64,000 nucleotides of DNA from Bradyrhizobium sp. BRP22 (lineage in GTDB: Bacteria > Pseudomonadota > Alphaproteobacteria > Rhizobiales > Xanthobacteraceae): positions 30,660 to 94,659 of the forward strand of contig NZ_JADYVX010000032.1 in the NCBI RefSeq assembly GCF_020194175.1, given 5' to 3'. Below the pieces are notes generated by a model, which searched no databases, was not told where the DNA came from, and worked only from the letters and a program-made list of their open reading frames with translations. Every line of letters starts with the position of its first letter. The first letter of the stretch is position 1. A program made the position numbers and the translations under genes. Positions 40,875 to 49,153 of the stretch are shown here, piece after piece.

Positions 40875-40958
40875 CGTCATTGCGAGCGGAGCGAAGCAAT
40901 CCACAGCGCCGCAAGCGGAGGCATGGATTGCTTCGTGGCTTCCCTCCTCGCAATGACG
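40875..40958. repeat. Dispersed palindromic element (CGTCATTGCGAG type)
   Basis: CGTCATTGCGAGCGGAGCGA pairs with GCTTCCCTCCTCGCAATGAC. It lies after the glt operon and may protect or end its transcript. Confidence 0.8.
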
Positions 40959-41043
40959 GCGGAGAGGGCGAGTGGAGCCTTTCTCGGCATTAACGAATTG
41001 CGTATAGAAACCTGATCGCATCACCACCTCCGGGAGACGTCGC

Positions 41044-41901
41044 TTGGAACAGATCGCTTACGTCAACGGCTCGTATGTGCCCCTTTCGGAGGCCAAGGTG
41101 TCGGTCCTCGACCGCGGCTTCCTGTTCGCCGACGGGATCTACGAGGTGGCCGCCGTGCTCGACGGCAAGCTGGTCGACAACGCTTCGCATCTGGCGCGGC
41201 TGGAGCGCTCGGTCGGCGAGATCAGGCTGGAGCTGCCCGAAACCATCGCCCGCATCCAGGAGATCCAGAAGGAACTCGTGGCGCGCAACAATCTCGTCAA
41301 TGGCATGGTCTATCTGGAAGTGACCCGCGGCGCCGATACCGGCCGCGACTTTGCCTTTCCCAAGAGCGTGAGGCCGACGCTGGTGATGTTCACCGCCAAG
41401 AAAGACATCGTCGGCGCGCCCTCGGCCAAGACCGGCATCAACGTCATTACCGTGCCAGATATCCGCTGGGAGCGGCGCGACATCAAGAGCGTGGCGTTGC
41501 TCGCGCAGGTGCTGGCCAAGCAGGCGGCGGCCGAAGCCGGCGCCGGCGAGGCCTGGATGATCCAGGATGGCAAGGTGACCGAGGGCGGCTCGTCCTCTGC
41601 CTTCATCCTGACCCAGGACGATGTCATTGTCACCCGGCAGAACGGCAGCGAGATCCTGCCCGGCTGCACCCGCAAGGCCGTGGTGGCGCTCGCCGAGGAG
41701 CGTCAGCTCCGGGTCGAGGAGCGCGCTTTCTCGATCGACGAGGCGCTGGCCGCCAAGGAAGCCTTCATCACCAGCGCCACCGTGTTCGTGCAGGGGGTGG
41801 TCGCAATCGACGGCAAGAAGGTCGGCAGCGGCAAGCCGGGCCCGCTGACGGACCGGTTGCGCGAGATCTATGTCGAGTTCGCGAAGGCGACCGCGGTGTA
41901 G
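41044..41901 (+). CDS. dat: D-amino acid aminotransferase (fold-type IV PLP enzyme)
   Basis: The 285-residue PLP enzyme interconverts D-alanine and 2-oxoglutarate with D-glutamate and pyruvate, feeding peptidoglycan D-amino acids. Family marks: YVPLSEAKVSVLDRGFLFAD, the Schiff-base Lys148 in RRDIKSVALLAQVLAKQ, the cofactor Glu in VTEGGSSSAFI and the PLP phosphate loop ITSATVFVQGVV. The start is TTG 41044, preceded by GGGAGA; no ATG fits. Branched-chain aminotransferase activity is less likely given the overall Dat-like length and N-terminus. Confidence 0.9.
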   Translation: MEQIAYVNGSYVPLSEAKVSVLDRGFLFADGIYEVAAVLDGKLVDNASHLARLERSVGEIRLELPETIARIQEIQKELVARNNLVNGMVYLEVTRGADTGRDFAFPKSVRPTLVMFTAKKDIVGAPSAKTGINVITVPDIRWERRDIKSVALLAQVLAKQAAAEAGAGEAWMIQDGKVTEGGSSSAFILTQDDVIVTRQNGSEILPGCTRKAVVALAEERQLRVEERAFSIDEALAAKEAFITSATVFVQGVVAIDGKKVGSGKPGPLTDRLREIYVEFAKATAV

Positions 41902-41924
41902 GTCGGTTCGTCGTTCAAACTCCG

Positions 41925-42030
41925 GCGTCATCGCCCGCGAAGGCGGGCGATCCAGTATTCCAGAGACGTTAGTGCTGGATCGAGACGCCGCCGGTTACTG
42001 GATGCCCCGCCTGCGCGGGGCATGACGGTG
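41925..42030. repeat. Dispersed palindromic element (TCATCGCCCGCGAAGGCGGG type)
   Basis: It contains the CGCCCGCGAAGGCGGGCGA hairpin, CCAGTATTCCAGA, TTACTGGATGCCCCGCCTGC and GCGGGGCATGACGG. Same family as 9913-10054. Confidence 0.75.
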
Positions 42031-42041
42031 GAGAGCCATTC

Positions 42042-43652
42042 CTAATGCGCGCCGCCGCCGGCCAGCGCGTTCGGCTTCTTCAGGAGCGCCGCGGCGAACA
42101 GGGCGACGATCAGCGCAACGCCCATGATGTAAAAGGTGTCGCTGAAAGCCAGGATGTAGGCCTGCTTCTGCACGATCCTGCCGATCGCGACGATGGCGCG
42201 GTGGGTGGCGTCGGCGTGGTCTGCGACGCCATGGCTCATGAAGTATTGCGTGAGCTGCTCGATCCGGGTGCGGGTCGCCTGCTCCAGCAGCGAAACCGAC
42301 TGCATCAGCACGTTGGAATGATATTGCTCGCGTTTCGTCAGCAGGGTCTGCAACAGCGCGATGCCGACGGCGCCGCCGAGATTGCGCATCATGTTGAAAA
42401 GCCCCGATGCCGAGCCGGCGTTTTCGGCCTCGATGCCCGCGGTCGCGACCGCCGACAGCGGCGCCATCACCAGCGCCTGGCCGATGGCGCGCACGATGTT
42501 CGGCCAGAACAACTGGTCGGTGGCGTAGTCGTTGGTCATGTAGATGTTCATGAAGTTCGAGGCCGCGAACAGCGTGAAGCCGATACCGATGATGATGCGC
42601 GGGTCGAATCGCTGCATCAGCCGCGGCACCAGCGGGATCAGCACGAGCTGCGGCAGCCCTGTCCATGCCAGCACCATGCCGATCTGTTCGGCGTTGTAGC
42701 CCTGGATCCGCGACAGATATTGCGGCAGGATGAACACCGATCCGTACAGCGCGGTGCCAAGCAGGAAATTGGCCAGCATGCCGAAGCCGAAATTACGGCG
42801 GAGCAGCAGGCGCAGGTTCAGCAGCGGCTTGCTTGCAGTCAGTTCGATCAGGATGAAAGCCACAAGAGCGACCGCCGCGATGACGGAGAGGCGGACGATG
42901 AATGGCGAGCCGAACCAGTCGTCCTTGTTGCCTTCCTCCAGCACCGTCTGCAGCGCGGATAGCCCGATTGCCATGGTGATGATGCCGGGCCAGTCGCCCT
43001 CGCGCAGAAGCGAGAGCTTCATCGGTTTGGCCTCCAGCGAGAAATAGAGCATGCCGACCATAATCGCGCCCGGCACCAAATTGACATAGAAGATGTACTG
43101 CCAGCCCCAGTTCTCGGTGAGATAGCCGCCGATGGTCGGCCCGATGGCCGGCGCGAACGTCGCCGACAGCGCAAATATCGCGAGCCCGATCGGCTGCTTC
43201 GCCTTCGGCAATAGCGTGATGATCAACGTGAACGCCAGCGGGATCAGCACGCCGCCGGTGAAGCCCTGCACGGCGCGCAGCGCGATCATCTGCGGCAAAT
43301 CGTGCGCCAGCGCGCAGGCCGCCGAGAACACGAGGAACAGGACGGCATTGGTCAGAAGGTAGCGGCGGATCGAGAACACCTGCGCGAGCCAGCCGCTCAA
43401 GGGGATCACCACGATCTCGGCCACCAGATAGGAGGTCGAGATCCAGCCGCCGTCATCGATCCCGGCGCCGATCGCGCCCTGGATGTCCGCGAGCGATGCG
43501 TTGACGATCTGGATGTTGAGCACCGCCATGAAGGCGCCGAGATTGGCGCCGACCACCGCGATCCAGGTTTTTGCGGGGATAGCGGGTGCGGCGGGTTTGG
43601 GACTGAGCTCCGCGGAGGATGCGGCGTTGAGGGTGGGCTGTAGCGTGGTCAT
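42042..43652 (-). CDS. emrB: DHA2 family multidrug efflux MFS transporter (EmrB-type)
   Basis: The 536-residue pump has fourteen predicted helices. Motif C-like text ATFAPAIGPTIGGYLTENWG and the FMAVLNIQIVNASLADIQGA start are typical of DHA2/EmrB. It expels hydrophobic compounds with EmrA (43877) as periplasmic bridge and an outer-membrane TolC not present here. The gene follows emrA on the same strand, but a 160-nt repeat element lies between them. Confidence 0.93.
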   Translation of the reverse strand: MTTLQPTLNAASSAELSPKPAAPAIPAKTWIAVVGANLGAFMAVLNIQIVNASLADIQGAIGAGIDDGGWISTSYLVAEIVVIPLSGWLAQVFSIRRYLLTNAVLFLVFSAACALAHDLPQMIALRAVQGFTGGVLIPLAFTLIITLLPKAKQPIGLAIFALSATFAPAIGPTIGGYLTENWGWQYIFYVNLVPGAIMVGMLYFSLEAKPMKLSLLREGDWPGIITMAIGLSALQTVLEEGNKDDWFGSPFIVRLSVIAAVALVAFILIELTASKPLLNLRLLLRRNFGFGMLANFLLGTALYGSVFILPQYLSRIQGYNAEQIGMVLAWTGLPQLVLIPLVPRLMQRFDPRIIIGIGFTLFAASNFMNIYMTNDYATDQLFWPNIVRAIGQALVMAPLSAVATAGIEAENAGSASGLFNMMRNLGGAVGIALLQTLLTKREQYHSNVLMQSVSLLEQATRTRIEQLTQYFMSHGVADHADATHRAIVAIGRIVQKQAYILAFSDTFYIMGVALIVALFAAALLKKPNALAGGGAH

Positions 43653-43704
43653 TAGTCCTGTCCGCTAGCGCATGAAGCCAGATTGCTTCCGCGATGGATG
43701 CTGC

Positions 43705-43866
43705 ACTCCCTCTCCCGCTTGCGGGAGAGGGCTGGGGTGAGGGTCTCTCCACGAAGGGATTGTCGATGGCTGCACCTCGGACCTTCGAACCACGTCGACA
43801 GTCCCACCGCGGAGACAGCCCTCACCCGGCGCTATGCGCCGACCTCTCCCGCAAGCGGGAGAGGTG
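43705..43866. repeat. Palindromic element between emrA and emrB
   Basis: Outer CCTCTCCCGCTTGCGGGAGA hairpins occur at both ends (about 43709-43728 and 43843-43864, opposite orientation), with GGGTGAGGG and CCCTCACCC as inner inverted repeats. This is a REP-like element common in rhizobial genomes. Confidence 0.8.
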
Positions 43867-43876
43867 AATTCGCCTG

Positions 43877-45028
43877 CTACCCGCCGTTCGGACGGGCGGC
43901 GCTGCCGGCGAGCCGGCTCCTGGCTTCGCGTTCGGCCAGCACGGTGGCTTTGGTGTCGATGGTCGGCACCGCAGACATGCCCGGGCGCAACAGGCCCTTC
44001 AGCCTGATATCGTCGAGCACGATCTTGACCGGCACGCGCTGCACGATCTTGGTGAAATTGCCGGTGGCGTTGTCGGGCGGCAGCAGCGCGAATTCGAGTC
44101 CGCTCGCGGGCGATAGGCTGTCGACATGGCCGCGCAGCCTGGTGCCGCGGAAACTGTCGATCTCGACCTCGACCGGCTGGCCATTGCGCACATTCGTGAG
44201 CTGCGTCTCCTTGAAGTTCGCCACCACATAGACGGCATCGAGCGGCACCACCGCCATCAACTGCGTGCCGGCCTGCACATATTGTCCGACCCTGAGCGAG
44301 CGCGCGCCGACGGTGCCGTCGACCGGCGCGGTGATGCGCGTATAGGAGAGGTTCAGCGATGCCTGCTGCTCCACCGCGCGGGCGCGGTCGAGCTGGGCGA
44401 CGGCCTTGGCGCGCTCGGTGGTCAGCACATCGACCTTGCGCTGGGCGGCGAGCAGGCCGGACCTGGAGTGCTGCAATTGCGCATTGCTGGCGCGGAGTGC
44501 GGCGTCGGTCTGCTGCGCGCGTTGCACCGTGCCGGAGCCGGTCTTCATCAGCCCGTCGTAGCGGACCTGCTCCTCCTGCGCGAATTTCAGGTTGGCTTCG
44601 GCCGCGGCAACGTCGGCGGTGCCCTGCTCGATGATCGGCTGCTGCAGGGCGAGCTGGGCATCGAGGTTGCGCACCGCAGCCTCGGAGGCCTCGACATCGG
44701 CATGGGCCTGGGCCAGCGCGGCGCGGAAATCGCGATCGTCGATTTCGGCCAGCAACTGACCGGCCTTGACCGGCTGGTTATCGCCGACCAGCACCTGCGC
44801 GATGTAGCCGGAGACCTTCGGCGACACGATCGTGGAGTCCGCCTTCACATAAGCGTCATCGGTCGATTCGAGGTAGCGGCCGGTCGTGAGATAGTCGTAG
44901 CCGAGGTCGGCAACGCCGGCGACGCCGAGCACGGCGACCAGCGCCAATGCCGCCCGCTTGACCGCCTGCCGGGACGGGCGAAGGCTTATTTTTTCTTTCG
45001 TATCAGTGACATAGGACGTCGTGGACAT
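43877..45028 (-). CDS. emrA: HlyD/EmrA family membrane fusion protein
   Basis: The 383-residue periplasmic adaptor has one N-terminal membrane helix (AALALVAVLGVAGVADLGYD), a barrel-sandwich lipoyl half (VSPKVSGYIAQVLVGDNQPV), a coiled-coil hairpin of about 100 residues (AQAHADVEASEAAVRNLDAQ onward), the second lipoyl half (LSYTRITAPVDGTVGARSL) and a beta-barrel (YVVANFKETQLTNVRNGQPV). It bridges EmrB to an outer-membrane channel. It is divergent from a LysR gene, its likely regulator. Confidence 0.93.
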   Translation of the reverse strand: MSTTSYVTDTKEKISLRPSRQAVKRAALALVAVLGVAGVADLGYDYLTTGRYLESTDDAYVKADSTIVSPKVSGYIAQVLVGDNQPVKAGQLLAEIDDRDFRAALAQAHADVEASEAAVRNLDAQLALQQPIIEQGTADVAAAEANLKFAQEEQVRYDGLMKTGSGTVQRAQQTDAALRASNAQLQHSRSGLLAAQRKVDVLTTERAKAVAQLDRARAVEQQASLNLSYTRITAPVDGTVGARSLRVGQYVQAGTQLMAVVPLDAVYVVANFKETQLTNVRNGQPVEVEIDSFRGTRLRGHVDSLSPASGLEFALLPPDNATGNFTKIVQRVPVKIVLDDIRLKGLLRPGMSAVPTIDTKATVLAEREARSRLAGSAARPNGG

Positions 45029-45115
45029 GGCTTTCCCACATGCGTTCAGGCGCGCCTCCTGGGGCGGGAGGGCGCCAAATCCGAGGGGATAGATGCGATG
45101 TCTCCGGCGCCGTGA

Positions 45116-45143
45116 TAATCCCGCAAAAATTGGAAGGATTATT
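45116..45143. promoter_or_regulatory. Candidate LysR-type operator between emrA and the LysR gene
   Basis: ATAATC-N16-GATTAT is a dyad in the 143-nt divergent gap, and a further AATAATCG follows at 45152. Its position just before the LysR gene suits autoregulation plus control of emrA. Confidence 0.45.
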
Positions 45144-45171
45144 CAGTGAGAGCAAATAATCGGGCTCGCGC

Positions 45172-46083
45172 ATGGATCGCTTGACCAGCCTGACGGCCTT
45201 TGTCCGGGTGGTGGATAGCGGCGGCTTTTCGGCCGCCGGGCGCCGCCTCAACATGTCGACGACCATGGTCAGCAACCACATCCAGGCGCTGGAGGACCGG
45301 CTCGGCGTGCGTCTGCTCAATCGCACCACGCGGAAGGTGAGCCTCACCGAGGTGGGGCGCGCCTATTACGACCGCTGCGTCCAGATCCTCGCCGATATCG
45401 AACAGGCCGACGACATTGCCGGCGCGCTGCATTCGACGCCGCGCGGCACGCTGCGCGTCTACACCCATACGCATACGGTGCCGTATGTCGCGCCGGTCGT
45501 CGCCGAATTCCTGAAGACCTATCCGGAGGTCAGGGTCGATCTCTCGATGGGCGAGCGCACCGTCGACATGATCGACGAAGGTTTCGACATCGCCGTGCGC
45601 ATGACGCTTCCCCCGGATTCAAGCCTGATCGTGCGCAGCCTCGCCACTTGGCGGCACGTGCTGTGCTGCTCGCACGACTATCTCGAACGGCACGGAGCGG
45701 TGCGTGAGCTTGCCGAGCTCACCGAGCGCGATTGCGTCCGCCATGTCAACTATCCCTATCAGGACGAGTGGCGGTTCATCGATCGTGGCGGCGCGCCGGC
45801 ATCGGTGAAGGTCTCTGGCCGGTTCATCACCAACAGCGGTGAGGCGCTGCGCATGGCGGCGCTGCAGGGTGCCGGCATCTGCCTTGCCGCCGGCTTCATG
45901 GTTCACGGCGATCTCGAAGCCGGGCGGCTGGTGCGGCTGTTGCCGGAATACCGGCCGGTCGAGCTTTCGATGAACGCAGTCTACCCGCACCGCCATCATT
46001 TGTCGGCGAAGGTGCGGACCTTCATCGACATGCTGGTCACCCACAGTGCCGAGCAGCAGAAGCTGATCGATCCGTATTCGTGA
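45172..46083 (+). CDS. LysR family transcriptional regulator
   Basis: The 303-residue LTTR opens with MDRLTSLTAFVRVVDSGGFS, an HTH reading MSTTMVSNHIQALEDRLGVR, and LLNRTTRKVSLTEVGRAYYD. The effector domain starts near residue 92. This CrgA/DmlR-like subgroup often controls divergent efflux or aldehyde genes; here emrAB is the natural target. ATG 45172 lies 143 nt from the emrA start. Confidence 0.92.
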   Translation: MDRLTSLTAFVRVVDSGGFSAAGRRLNMSTTMVSNHIQALEDRLGVRLLNRTTRKVSLTEVGRAYYDRCVQILADIEQADDIAGALHSTPRGTLRVYTHTHTVPYVAPVVAEFLKTYPEVRVDLSMGERTVDMIDEGFDIAVRMTLPPDSSLIVRSLATWRHVLCCSHDYLERHGAVRELAELTERDCVRHVNYPYQDEWRFIDRGGAPASVKVSGRFITNSGEALRMAALQGAGICLAAGFMVHGDLEAGRLVRLLPEYRPVELSMNAVYPHRHHLSAKVRTFIDMLVTHSAEQQKLIDPYS

Positions 46084-46095
46084 TTGCGGCGCGCA

Positions 46096-46128
46096 GGGTG
46101 GGCACGCTACGCTTTGCCCACCCCACAA
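46096..46128. repeat. Half-element of the GGGCAAAGCGTAGC palindromic family
   Basis: GGGTGGGCACGCTACGCTTT followed by GCCCACCCC corresponds to one end of the element at 20943-21032. Confidence 0.55.
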
Positions 46129-46236
46129 TTTCTTTTCGTATTTGCCCGTTCGCGCATCACGATTCGTAACGAGATGATGGCGCAGCGCGCCGCAATCCAA
46201 TAAATTGCCAGATACTACAGGGCAGGAGGGAGCAGC

Positions 46237-47511
46237 ATGTTTGCGCTGAAGCGGGCGTCATTGCGCCGAACCATGGCGCCGCTTGCCGCGATGCTTGCCT
46301 GCCTGATCGCGCCCCTGCCGGCCGTAGCCTTCGGGCCTCCGCCGAATGCGCCGCTGTCGATGGAAAAGCTCTCGCGTCTCGACGACTTCCTCGCCGAGCA
46401 GAGCGCGACCGGAAAGATTCCCGGCGCGGTGCTGCTGATCCAGCGGCATGGCAAGCCGATCTATTTCAAATGCTTCGGCAAGCGCGACGTCGAAGCGAAC
46501 ATCGACATGACCACGGACACGATCTTTCCGCTGCATTCGGTGACGAAGACGGTCACCAGCGTGGCGGCGATGATCCTGGTCGACCGCGGCAAGATCGCGC
46601 TCGACGATCCCGTCAGCAAATACATTCCCTCCTTCGCCAACATGAAGGTCGGCGTCGAGCGCAAGGACGAGACGGGCCGCCCGGTGCTCGATCTGGTGCC
46701 GCTGGTTCGTCCGGTCACGATCGAGGACCTGTTGTTGCACACCTCGGGCATCACTTACGGCTTCTATGGCGCGGGGCTGGTGAAGGCGGCCTATGACGGC
46801 ATCTATCTCGGCGATTTCGACAATGCCGAATTCGCCGAGCGGATCGCGAAATTGCCGCTCGCCGAGCAGCCACGCACGCTGTGGGACTACGGCCATTCGA
46901 TCGACGTGCTCGGCCGCGTCATCGAGGTCGCCTCCGGCCAATCGCTCTATGAATTTGAGAAGACGGCGTTGTTCGAGCCGCTCGGCATGACCACGACCAA
47001 ATATTTCCTGACCGAGCCGGCGGAGCGCGCCCGCTATGCAAGGCGGCTGCGCAGCGACGAGCGCATCGAGCGCAATTCGCTCGATGTCACGCGCTGGGAA
47101 TCCGGCGGCGGCGGGCTGGTCTCGACGGTTGCCGACATGGCGCGCTACGGCCAGATGCTGCTCAATGGCGGCACGCTGGACGGCAAGACCATCCTCGGCC
47201 CGAAAACCTTCAAGGCGATGACGACCGATCATATCGGGCCGGGATCGGGCGTGGCCCGAAACTATTTCTATTATCCCGGTGACGGCTTTGGCTTCGGCTA
47301 CGGCTTCGGGATCCGCACCGATGCCGGCCACGCCGTGCCGCCGCCGCCCGGCTCGCCCGGCGAGATCAAGTGGGACGGCGCGTCCGGCGCCTATATCGTC
47401 GTCGACCCGCTGCAGGACATGTTCTTTGTGCTGCTCCTGAACGCGCCGTCGGGGCGATGGCACGTTGAGGTCAACGTCAAGAAGATCGTCTATGATGCGT
47501 TCGAGAAGTGA
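46237..47511 (+). CDS. Serine hydrolase, beta-lactamase/class C-like family, exported
   Basis: The 424-residue protein has a signal peptide (RTMAPLAAMLACLIAPLPAV). Catalytic motifs of the class C/DD-peptidase fold are S-x-x-K in LHSVTKTVTSVAAMIL, Y-x-S in WDYGHSIDVLGRVI and a third motif in KWDGASGAY. The middle LLLHTSGITYGFYG is the usual conserved block. Members hydrolyse beta-lactams, esters or D-peptides; true beta-lactamase activity is not implied. The stop overlaps the next gene by 4 nt. Confidence 0.88.
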   Translation: MFALKRASLRRTMAPLAAMLACLIAPLPAVAFGPPPNAPLSMEKLSRLDDFLAEQSATGKIPGAVLLIQRHGKPIYFKCFGKRDVEANIDMTTDTIFPLHSVTKTVTSVAAMILVDRGKIALDDPVSKYIPSFANMKVGVERKDETGRPVLDLVPLVRPVTIEDLLLHTSGITYGFYGAGLVKAAYDGIYLGDFDNAEFAERIAKLPLAEQPRTLWDYGHSIDVLGRVIEVASGQSLYEFEKTALFEPLGMTTTKYFLTEPAERARYARRLRSDERIERNSLDVTRWESGGGGLVSTVADMARYGQMLLNGGTLDGKTILGPKTFKAMTTDHIGPGSGVARNYFYYPGDGFGFGYGFGIRTDAGHAVPPPPGSPGEIKWDGASGAYIVVDPLQDMFFVLLLNAPSGRWHVEVNVKKIVYDAFEK

Positions 47512-48725
47512 TCGAACAGAAGCTCGAGCCGGAAGCCCCGATGCTGCGCAAGACCCAAGGAACCGATCAATGCGCAATTGCGACGGCCCGGATCGTCGCG
47601 CTCGACCGCGCGCGCACCTTCATCACGCTGCTCGTGGTGATCCACCATTCGGTAGTGAACTACACTTATTTCGGCAGCGGCGACAGGGCGCGCTGGCTCG
47701 GTTTCGATCTGGTCGTCCTGTTCAACGACAGTTTCTTCATGGCCTGCATGTTCCTGATCTCGGGCCTGTTCGTGCACGACAGCCTGGCGCGCCGGGGCGG
47801 CGCGGACTTCATCGCCCGCCGCGCCTGGCGGCTCGGCATTCCCTATCTGGTCTCGATCTTCGTGCTGATGCCGATCGCCTATTATCCGACCTTCCTGCGC
47901 TATCACCTGCCGGGCACGACCGATTTCAACTTCTTCCATTTCTGGTGGCGCACGCTGACGGTCGGCCCGTGGCCGTCGGGACCGGCATGGTTCCTGTGGG
48001 TGCTGCTCGCGCTCAACATTCTCACTATGGTCGTGTGGTCGCTTGTGCCGCGGCTGCTCAAGGGCCTGGGCCAGGCGATCCTCGCCGTGCGCGACCGGCC
48101 GATGACCGCATTCGCCGCATTCCTGGTGGTCTCGCTCGTCTCCTACGTGCCGATGCGGCTGATCTTCGGTGATGCGAGCTGGCTCGAGCCGGGCGGCTAT
48201 CCGTTGCCGATCCAGACCAGCCGCATCTTGCTTTATGCCGCCTATTTCTTCACCGGCGTCGCCATCGGCATGATCAGCCTGCGCACGGGCATTTTCGCGG
48301 AGGACGGCGAAGTGGCAAAGCGCTGGTCGCTGTGGCTCGGCTACGCGCTGGCGTTCTACGGCGCGATCCTGCTCCTGGTCTACGCGCACCATAACTGGAT
48401 GGATTTCAATCATCCGCCCTCGTGGTGGGAGGTCGCTTACGCCTTTGCCTTCGCGCTGTTCAGCGCAGCGATGGCGTTCGCGCTGCCGGCGATCTTCCTG
48501 CGTTTCGCAAAGGCCAGATTATCCCTGCTCGATGCGATGCGGCCGTCAGCCTACGGCATCTTTCTCGTGCACTACATCTTCATCATCTACCTGCAATACC
48601 TGGTGTACGACTATACATGGCCGGCCGGCGTCAAAGCGGCGATCGTGTTCGCCGGCACGCTTGCCGCGAGCTGGGCGCTGACGGCGGCGCTGCGCAGGAT
48701 CCCGATCGTGGCTCGGACGATCTAG
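47508..48725 (+). CDS. Membrane acyltransferase, acyltransferase-3/OpgC-like family
   Basis: The 405-residue membrane protein has about ten helices and the family signature IVALDRARTFITLLVVIHHS near the N-terminus, plus FLISGLFVHDSLARRG. AYGIFLVHYIFIIYLQYLV is the typical last part. It would transfer an acyl or succinyl group to a sugar or glycan in the envelope. A GTG at 47508 overlaps the serine-hydrolase stop codon, indicating translational coupling; ATG 47541 is an alternative start. The acceptor is unknown. Confidence 0.85.
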   Translation: MIEQKLEPEAPMLRKTQGTDQCAIATARIVALDRARTFITLLVVIHHSVVNYTYFGSGDRARWLGFDLVVLFNDSFFMACMFLISGLFVHDSLARRGGADFIARRAWRLGIPYLVSIFVLMPIAYYPTFLRYHLPGTTDFNFFHFWWRTLTVGPWPSGPAWFLWVLLALNILTMVVWSLVPRLLKGLGQAILAVRDRPMTAFAAFLVVSLVSYVPMRLIFGDASWLEPGGYPLPIQTSRILLYAAYFFTGVAIGMISLRTGIFAEDGEVAKRWSLWLGYALAFYGAILLLVYAHHNWMDFNHPPSWWEVAYAFAFALFSAAMAFALPAIFLRFAKARLSLLDAMRPSAYGIFLVHYIFIIYLQYLVYDYTWPAGVKAAIVFAGTLAASWALTAALRRIPIVARTI

Positions 48726-48728
48726 CCC

Positions 48729-48820
48729 GTAGCCCGGGTGGAGCGGAACGCGCAACCCGGGACACCTGCATCCGCGTTTCCGAGCGGCCCCGGGTTACGC
48801 TGGCGCTCCACCCGGGTTAC
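48729..48820. repeat. Dispersed palindromic element (GTAGCCCGGGTGGAGC type)
   Basis: GTAGCCCGGGTGGAGCG and CGCTCCACCCGGGTTAC are inverted ends, with inner ACCCGGG/CCCGGGT pairs. Sibling of 27705-27817. Confidence 0.8.
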
Positions 48821-48960
48821 GAGCCTCGTGAGACGTGAACCGGCGCTCCGCTCACGCAACGCAGCAATGCCGAAATGTGCTTGGTTCGGCGCCGATCCGC
48901 TGGCTAGACGGTTTCGCAAACTGAGGCCGGAATAGATCGCCGGCCGGTCTGGAGTCGGTG

Positions 48961-49137
48961 ATGCGAATCTTGTTGCTGCTGCCGTTTGTCGGCCTGTTGT
49001 GGGTACCTTTCTATAATTTCATGGAGCCGTCGCTGTTCGGCTTTCCTTTCTTCTACTGGTACCAACTCGCCTGGGTGCCGATTACCTCGCTCTTGATCTG
49101 GCTGGTGTATCGCAGCCGCAAGCCTGACGAAGCCTGA
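48961..49137 (+). CDS. DUF3311 small membrane protein, partner of the MctP-type symporter
   Basis: The 58-residue protein starts MRILLLLPFVGLLWVPFYNF and continues with FYWYQLAWVPITSLLIWLVY, two transmembrane helices joined by a short loop, then a basic tail (RSRKPDEA). This is the DUF3311 pattern found directly before SSS-type organic-acid permeases. It ends 16 nt before the symporter start, so they form an operon. It is probably a small accessory subunit. Confidence 0.88.
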   Translation: MRILLLLPFVGLLWVPFYNFMEPSLFGFPFFYWYQLAWVPITSLLIWLVYRSRKPDEA

Positions 49138-49153
49138 AGGGAACGCGCGCGTC

